From contig OX044367.1 in NCBI GenBank assembly GCA_943846785.1, forward strand, positions 434,001 through 498,000: a stretch of 64,000 nt of DNA, given 5' to 3'. Positions 59,205-64,000 of the stretch are shown here, piece after piece. Below the pieces are notes generated by a model. That model was not told where the DNA came from, did not search any database, and worked only from the letters and a program-made list of their open reading frames with translations. The DNA comes from SCGC-AAA076-P13 sp905478035. Lineage in GTDB: Bacteria > Pseudomonadota > Gammaproteobacteria > Magnimaribacterales > D2472. The stretch's first letter is position 1. The number at the start of each line of letters is the position of its first letter. A program made the position numbers and the translations under genes.

Positions 59205-59675
59205 ATGCCAAGAAGAAGAAGTCCCGAAAAAAGAAAAGTATTACCAGATCCAAAGTACAAAGACGTCATACTTGCTAAATTCATGAACAATCTCATGAAA
59301 GATGGTAAAAAATCTGTAGCTGAAAAAATTGTATATGGTGCTTTTGATCAAATAACGAAAACTTCAAAAGAAGATCCGCTTGGAATTTTTATGAAAGCAC
59401 TTGAAGAAGTCAGTCCTGTTGTTGAGGTTAAATCAAGAAGAGTTGGTGGCGCTAACTATCAAGTTCCTATAGAAATTAGACCATCTAGAAGACAGGCGCT
59501 TGCAATGAGATGGATTGTTGATGCTGCAAGAAAAAGAAGTGAAAAATCAATGAATCTTAGACTTGCTGGTGAGCTTATGGATGCATCGCAGAAGAAGGGA
59601 TCAGCTGTTAGAAAAAGAGAAGATGTTCATAAAATGGCTGAAGCTAATAAAGCCTTCTCTCATTTTAGATTTTAA
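59205..59675 (+). CDS. rpsG: 30S ribosomal protein S7
   Basis: 156 residues. MPRRRSPEKRKVLPDPKYKD, KFMNNLMKDGKKSVAEKIVY, ALEEVSPVVEVKSRRVGGANYQVP are separate S7 blocks, and the C-terminus carries VHKMAEANKAFSHFRF. It nucleates the 30S head and represses its operon in E. coli. Starts 2 bases after rpsL. Confidence 0.98.
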   Translation: MPRRRSPEKRKVLPDPKYKDVILAKFMNNLMKDGKKSVAEKIVYGAFDQITKTSKEDPLGIFMKALEEVSPVVEVKSRRVGGANYQVPIEIRPSRRQALAMRWIVDAARKRSEKSMNLRLAGELMDASQKKGSAVRKREDVHKMAEANKAFSHFRF

Positions 59676-59704
59676 TAATCAATCACATATAAAAAAATTA
59701 AATT

Positions 59705-61807
59705 ATGGCTAGACAAATAGTATTAAATAAATATCGTAACGTTGGTATCTGTGCCCATGTAGATGCAGGTAAAACAACTACAACTGAAAGAGTTCTTTTT
59801 TACACTGGTCTATCTCATAAAATTGGAGAAGTTCATGATGGCGCAGCTACTATGGACTGGATGGAACAAGAGCAAGAAAGAGGTATTACGATTACTTCAG
59901 CAGCAACAACATGTTTCTGGAGTGGAATGGAACAACAATTCCCTCAACATAGAATTAATATTATTGATACGCCAGGTCACGTAGATTTTACCATTGAAGT
60001 TGAAAGGTCATTAAGAGTTTTAGATGGTGCAGTAGTTGTGTTTTGTGGAACATCTGGTGTTGAACCTCAATCAGAAACTGTCTGGAGACAAGCTAATAGA
60101 TATGAAGTACCAAGAGTTGTGTTCGTTAACAAAATGGATAGAGCTGGAGCAAACTTTGAGAGAGTGGTTGACCAAATAAAAACAAGATTACAAGCAAACA
60201 TAATTCCTATTCAATACAATATTGGTGCCGAAGATGATTTCAAAGGTGTTGTAGATCTAATCAATATGCGAGCAATATATTGGAATGAAGACGATCAAGG
60301 CCTAACTTTTGATTCAAAAGAAATACCTTCTGATCTTCTTGATAAATGTACCCAGCTTCGTGAAGAAATGCTTGAAGCAGCAGCTGAAGCTAATGAAGAG
60401 CTAATGGATACTTATCTTGAATCGGGTGATCTTTCAGTTGAGCAAGTTAAAGAAGGATTAAGAATAAGATCATTGGCTAATGAGCTTATTGTTGGTTTAT
60501 GTGGCTCTGCTTTCAAAAACAAAGGTGTGCAAGCTATGCTTGATGCTGTTGTTGAATTTTTACCAGCCCCAGATGAAGTTAAAGCTATTACAGGGGTTAT
60601 TCCTAATAATAGCCAAGAGGACGAAGAAGAGGATTCAAGAAAATCATCAGATGACGAGCCTTTTTCTGCGCTTGCGTTCAAAATTGCTACAGACCCATTT
60701 GTTGGAACTTTAACTTTTATAAGAGTTTATTCCGGTGTTCTTCAAGTCGGAGATGCTGTTATAAATTCAACTAAACAGAAAAAAGAAAGAGTCGGAAGAA
60801 TGGTGCAAATGCATTCAAATAATAGAGAAGAAATCAAAGAAGTTAGAGCTGGTGATATTGCTGCATGTATTGGCTTAAAAGACATTACTACAGGTGATAC
60901 ATTATCAGATTCAGCAAAACCAATTGTGTTAGAAAGAATGGACTTCCCAGAGCCAGTTATTTCTGTAGCTGTTGAGCCTAAATCAAAACCTGACCAAGAG
61001 AAGATGTCTCTTGCTCTTGGCAAACTTGCACAAGAAGATCCATCTTTCCGTGTTACTAGTGATGAAGAATCAGGCCAAACAATTATTTCAGGAATGGGTG
61101 AACTTCATTTAGATGTATTAGTGGATAGAATGAGAAGAGAATTCTCAGTTGAGGCTAATATAGGTAAACCACAAGTTGCTTACAGAGAAACAATTAAAGA
61201 ATCTGTTGATGTTGAGGGTAAATTTGTAAGGCAAAGTGGTGGTAAGGGTCAGTATGGTCATGTTTGGTTAAAGTTAGAGCCATTAGGATTAGATGATGAA
61301 TATGAATTCGTCGACAAGATCGTTGGTGGAGTAATCCCTAAAGAATACATACCGGCTGTAAATAAAGGAATCCAAGAGCAAATGCAAAATGGTGTTATAG
61401 CTGGTTATCCACTTTTAGCATTAAGAGCTACTTTATATGATGGCTCTTTCCATGATGTTGATTCAAATGAGATGGCCTTTAAGATTGCCGGATCAATGGC
61501 CCTCAAAGAAGGAGCCAATAAGGCAAGACCTGCACTACTAGAGCCTGTTATGAAAGTTGTAGTTGTTACACCTGAAGAGCATATGGGTGATGTTGTTGGA
61601 GACTTAAATAGAAGAAGAGGAATTATTTTAGGTATGGATGATATTACTTCTGGTAAAGAAGTTTCATCTGAAGTTCCTTTGGCTGAAATGTTTGGTTATG
61701 CAACAGATCTTAGATCTGCTACGCAGGGTAGAGCAACATTTACAATGGAATTTACAAAGTATGGAGAGGTTCCAAACAATATTGCAGAAGGACTTAAAAA
61801 CTCTTAA
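59705..61807 (+). CDS. fusA: Translation elongation factor G
   Basis: 700 residues. G1 AHVDAGKTTTTERVLF near 18, G3 DTPGHVDFTIEVERSLRVLD near 88, G4 NKMDRAG near 142. The end of the G domain carries an acidic insert (NNSQEDEEEDSRKSSDDEPF). Domains IV and V follow with GKGQYGHV and GDVVGDLNRRRG. Catalyses translocation. In E. coli tufA follows; here rpsJ with its own promoter follows after 124 bases. Confidence 0.98.
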   Translation: MARQIVLNKYRNVGICAHVDAGKTTTTERVLFYTGLSHKIGEVHDGAATMDWMEQEQERGITITSAATTCFWSGMEQQFPQHRINIIDTPGHVDFTIEVERSLRVLDGAVVVFCGTSGVEPQSETVWRQANRYEVPRVVFVNKMDRAGANFERVVDQIKTRLQANIIPIQYNIGAEDDFKGVVDLINMRAIYWNEDDQGLTFDSKEIPSDLLDKCTQLREEMLEAAAEANEELMDTYLESGDLSVEQVKEGLRIRSLANELIVGLCGSAFKNKGVQAMLDAVVEFLPAPDEVKAITGVIPNNSQEDEEEDSRKSSDDEPFSALAFKIATDPFVGTLTFIRVYSGVLQVGDAVINSTKQKKERVGRMVQMHSNNREEIKEVRAGDIAACIGLKDITTGDTLSDSAKPIVLERMDFPEPVISVAVEPKSKPDQEKMSLALGKLAQEDPSFRVTSDEESGQTIISGMGELHLDVLVDRMRREFSVEANIGKPQVAYRETIKESVDVEGKFVRQSGGKGQYGHVWLKLEPLGLDDEYEFVDKIVGGVIPKEYIPAVNKGIQEQMQNGVIAGYPLLALRATLYDGSFHDVDSNEMAFKIAGSMALKEGANKARPALLEPVMKVVVVTPEEHMGDVVGDLNRRRGIILGMDDITSGKEVSSEVPLAEMFGYATDLRSATQGRATFTMEFTKYGEVPNNIAEGLKNS

Positions 61808-61837
61808 AACTTAAGATCATTTAACTAGTGATTAATG

Positions 61838-61867
61838 TTGACAGTTATGCTGTTAGAAGCTTAAAAT
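61838..61867 (+). promoter_or_regulatory. Promoter of the S10 ribosomal operon
   Basis: TTGACA (61838-61843), 18 bases, TAAAAT (61862-61867), followed by ACGCCAC. The transcript would have a leader of about 57 bases before rpsJ. The AATACGCCAC block matches the tuf promoter. Confidence 0.8.
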
Positions 61868-61931
61868 ACGCCACTTTTTGCAATAAGCAAAAGTATTAAA
61901 ATTAAATAGATAGGGATAATAAAGGATAAAA

Positions 61932-62243
61932 ATGGAGAATCAATCAATCAGAATTAGGCTTAAAGCTTTTGATTACAGACTGATAGATGCTTCAGCCAAA
62001 TTAATAGTAGAAACAGTAAAAAAAACTGGTGCTGTTATTAATGGTCCAATACCACTCCCTGTTAAAAAAGAAAGAACAACTATATTGAAATCACCGCATA
62101 AAGACAAAGATGCTAGAGACCAATATGAGATTGTTACTTATAAAAGACTTATGGATATAGTCAAACCAACTGATAAAACAGTTGATGCTTTAATGAAATT
62201 AGATCTGTCCTCTGGGGTAGATGTTCAAATAAGCTTAGGCTAG
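61932..62243 (+). CDS. rpsJ: 30S ribosomal protein S10
   Basis: 103 residues, standard. IRIRLKAFDYRLIDASAKLIV at the start, GPIPLPVKKERTTILKSPHK is split by the usual loop, and the C-terminal VDVQISLG. It is also NusE, which joins NusB on boxA RNA during rRNA antitermination (boxA-like element near 23050). First gene of the S10 operon; the E. coli type long L4-binding leader is not evident. Confidence 0.97.
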   Translation: MENQSIRIRLKAFDYRLIDASAKLIVETVKKTGAVINGPIPLPVKKERTTILKSPHKDKDARDQYEIVTYKRLMDIVKPTDKTVDALMKLDLSSGVDVQISLG

Positions 62244-62303
62244 TCCATTAATTAACGCGATAGCGGCCATAGAGGGTATTAGCCCCGTATAAAGGAGAAT
62301 AAA

Positions 62304-62939
62304 TTGAGCATAGGCTTAATAGGAAAAAAATCTGGAATGACTCGTCTTTTCCTAGAAGACGGTGAGTCAGTCCCAGTTACTGCAGTTTCTGTTTGTGGTA
62401 ACTTTTTAGCAGATATAAAAACTACTTCAAGAGATGGATACAATGCGTTTGTTGTCTCAAAAGTAAACAAATCTAATAATGTTAATAAATCTAAAAGTGA
62501 ATTTTATAAAAAAATAAATCTTGAACCTGGAATTCTTGCAGAATTTAGGTCCGGTGATGAAATTACTGAAGATATGAAAGTTGGCAAACACTTAACTGCA
62601 GATGTATTTGAAATTGGTCAATATGTTGACGTTACAGGAACATCAAAAGGTAAAGGTTACGCTGGTGTCATTAAGCGTCATAACTTTGCCATGCAGGATG
62701 CAACTCATGGTAATTCTTTATCTCATAGAGCTCATGGTTCGATTGGACAATGTCAAACTCCAGGAAGAGTTTGGAAAGGTAAAAAAATGTCAGGTCATAT
62801 GGGTAACGAACAAAAAACAGTTCAAAGTTTAAAAATCGTCGACTTAGATGTAGAAAATAGCGTCATTTATATTAAAGGTGCTGTTCCAGGCTTTAACGGA
62901 TCTGAACTGAAAATTAAACCGGCATTGAAGAAATCATGA
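62304..62939 (+). CDS. rplC: 50S ribosomal protein L3
   Basis: 211 residues from a TTG start with AAGGAG 7 bases before it. SIGLIGKKSGMTRLFLEDGES at the start and GTSKGKGYAGVIKRHNF near 113 with HRAHGSIGQCQTPGRVWKGK near 140, the L3 loop near the peptidyl-transferase centre. Stop overlaps rplD by 4 bases. Confidence 0.97.
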   Translation: MSIGLIGKKSGMTRLFLEDGESVPVTAVSVCGNFLADIKTTSRDGYNAFVVSKVNKSNNVNKSKSEFYKKINLEPGILAEFRSGDEITEDMKVGKHLTADVFEIGQYVDVTGTSKGKGYAGVIKRHNFAMQDATHGNSLSHRAHGSIGQCQTPGRVWKGKKMSGHMGNEQKTVQSLKIVDLDVENSVIYIKGAVPGFNGSELKIKPALKKS

Positions 62940-63550
62940 AAATAGAATTATTATCATCAACAAAAAATCAAGATATAAATATATCTGATAGCGCATTCAG
63001 TAAAGACTTTAATGAGTCTCTAGTTCACCAAGCTGTAGTAAGCTTTATGGCAGGCGGTAGACAAGGAACATCTAAACAAAAAACTAGATCAGAAGTTAGA
63101 GGCGGTGGTAAAAAGCCATTCCGACAAAAAGGTACTGGTAGAGCAAGAGCTGGGACAATCAGAAGTCCTCTATGGAGAGGCGGTGGTGTAACATTTGCAG
63201 CTACTCCAAGAGATTACAGTAAAAAAATTAATAAAAAAATGTATAGAGCTGCCATTAGATCTATATTCTCAGAGTTACTAAGACAGGGCAGATTAGTTGC
63301 CATTGAGAAACCTGTTCTTGATAAACCTAAAACTAAAGAAATAGCTTCGCTTCTTAATGAATTTTCTCTTAGCAAAGTTCTAATAATAATTGATGAATTA
63401 GATATGAACCTATATTTATCTACTCGAAACATCCCAAATGTTGATGTGATTACAGTTAGAGAAATCAATCCAGTTAATCTTTTAAAAGCAAATAAAGTTG
63501 CTGTTACTGCAGATGCCTTTAAACAAATTGAGGAGTGGATTGATGCATAA
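62936..63550 (+). CDS. rplD: 50S ribosomal protein L4
   Basis: 204 residues. HQAVVSFMAGGRQGTSKQKTRSEVRGGGKKPFRQKGTGRARAGTIRSPLWRGGG spans the L4 extended loop (residues 31-84, quoted here by its parts GGRQGTSKQKTR and KPFRQKGTGRARAG). C-terminal KVAVTADAFKQIEEW. It lines the exit tunnel; in E. coli it also regulates the S10 operon. Confidence 0.97.
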   Translation: MKIELLSSTKNQDINISDSAFSKDFNESLVHQAVVSFMAGGRQGTSKQKTRSEVRGGGKKPFRQKGTGRARAGTIRSPLWRGGGVTFAATPRDYSKKINKKMYRAAIRSIFSELLRQGRLVAIEKPVLDKPKTKEIASLLNEFSLSKVLIIIDELDMNLYLSTRNIPNVDVITVREINPVNLLKANKVAVTADAFKQIEEWIDA

Positions 63551-63839
63551 CGAAAAACTATTTACTCTAATTAAATCTCCTATAGTTACTGAAAAGTCAG
63601 CTAGAGTTGGTGAATCACTTAAACAAATAGTCTTTAAGGTTGACCTAACTGCTAACAAAAGAGAGATAAAAAAGGCAGTTGAAGAACTATTTAAAGTTGA
63701 GGTTACCAAAGTAACAACCTCAATTGTTAAAGGCAAAAGAAAAAGAAATAGAAATGGCCTTTATAAAAAATCAGATTATAAAAAAGCATTTGTATCTTTA
63801 AGTAAAGATTCAGAAATTCAGTTCGAGGGCGTTAATTAA
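63543..63839 (+). CDS. rplW: 50S ribosomal protein L23
   Basis: 98 residues from the ATG at 63543; a longer upstream frame overlaps rplD and is rejected. Family blocks: LFTLIKSPIVTEKSARVGES, IVFKVDLTANKREIKKAVEELF, KVEVTKVTTSIVKGK. L23 sits at the tunnel exit and receives trigger factor and SRP. Overlaps the end of rplD by 8 bases. Confidence 0.96.
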   Translation: MHNEKLFTLIKSPIVTEKSARVGESLKQIVFKVDLTANKREIKKAVEELFKVEVTKVTTSIVKGKRKRNRNGLYKKSDYKKAFVSLSKDSEIQFEGVN

Positions 63840-63841
63840 TC

Positions 63842-64000
63842 ATGGCTATTATTAAAGCAAAACCAACTAGTCCAGGCAGACGTGGTGTTATTGCCATAAA
63901 GACTGATTTATATAAAGGCAAGCCACTGAAGTCTTTAACAAAAGCTAAGTCAAAAAATGGCGGCAGAAATAATAACGGTAGAATAACAGTTAGACATCAG
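63842..64000 (+). CDS. rplB: 50S ribosomal protein L2, N-terminal part cut by the window edge
   Basis: 53 codons visible: MAIIKAKPTSPGRRGVIAIK, then YKGKPLKSLTKAKSKNGGRN and NNGRITVRHQ, the conserved N-terminus of L2 (family SPGRR and NNxGRITvRH). It follows rplW by 2 bases in the usual S10 operon order. Confidence 0.96.
   Translation, partial: MAIIKAKPTSPGRRGVIAIKTDLYKGKPLKSLTKAKSKNGGRNNNGRITVRHQ

Overview
The window reads as a stretch of chromosome from a streamlined, AT-rich gammaproteobacterium, most likely a marine member of the SAR86 type. That placement is inference from very low GC, almost no intergenic DNA, TonB-dependent receptors, an rRNA spacer without tRNA genes, and gammaproteobacterial gene order (aroQ-accB-accC, trxA-rho, bamD/rluD divergent, rnr-rlmB, lpxC-secA, birA-tRNA-tuf-secE-nusG). 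A 16S rRNA search would settle it. I see no insertion sequence, prophage, CRISPR array or integrase; most of the window is housekeeping.

Layout. 1-2776 (minus): start of leuS, accC, accB, aroQ and a stand-alone DsbD N-terminal domain. 2848-8451 (plus): a membrane-anchored esterase overlapping a double-ATPase ABC protein, then ilvD, hemB and trxA. 8583-12010: rho converges on the minus-strand hemD-hemC-rsmD operon. 12086-17980: flavin reductase-like protein, DUF4399 protein, and a tetR gene divergent from an RND efflux pair with two operator-like repeats between them, then a small zinc-ribbon-like protein. 17984-22976: bamD divergent from rluD, then the branched-chain amino acid operon ilvB-ilvH-ilvC. 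23018-28045: one complete rRNA operon with antitermination and processing elements and a strong terminator. 28066-34710: coaE-yacG converging on rnr-rlmB-lpxC-secA. 34782-41490 (minus): accessory block with two TonB-dependent receptors, a MerC-like protein, a small secreted cysteine protein and a zinc alcohol dehydrogenase; one receptor carries acidic histidine-rich repeats and a single-base frameshift. 41569-44228: two overlapping secreted amidohydrolases, the second without the metal-binding residues. 44234-45975: tRNA-Thr, msrA, birA, tRNA-Tyr, tRNA-Thr. 46013-64000 (plus): tuf, tRNA-Trp, secE, nusG, rplKAJL, rpoBC, rpsL, rpsG, fusA, rpsJ, rplC, rplD, rplW and the start of rplB, as one nearly continuous transcription/translation block.

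How it works together. The ilvD and ilvBHC genes give the valine/isoleucine pathway; hemB, hemC and hemD give three consecutive heme steps; accBC feeds fatty acid synthesis and birA supplies its biotinylation. The accessory block 34782-41490 looks like metal-linked outer-membrane uptake. Several proteins are pared down compared with E. coli relatives (IlvH, RNase R, DsbD, SecA tail, BirA). Many first genes of operons have a TATAAT box 6-8 bases before the ATG, implying leaderless mRNAs, while rRNA and ribosomal promoters share an AATACGC start region. All five convergent gene junctions are overlapped or almost touching and have no intrinsic terminator.

I did not find a clear new defence or mobile system. 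The best leads are the frameshifted histidine-rich receptor cluster, the leaderless promoter class, the orphan DsbD domain, and a 13-codon ORF with a strong ribosome binding site between rpoC and rpsL.
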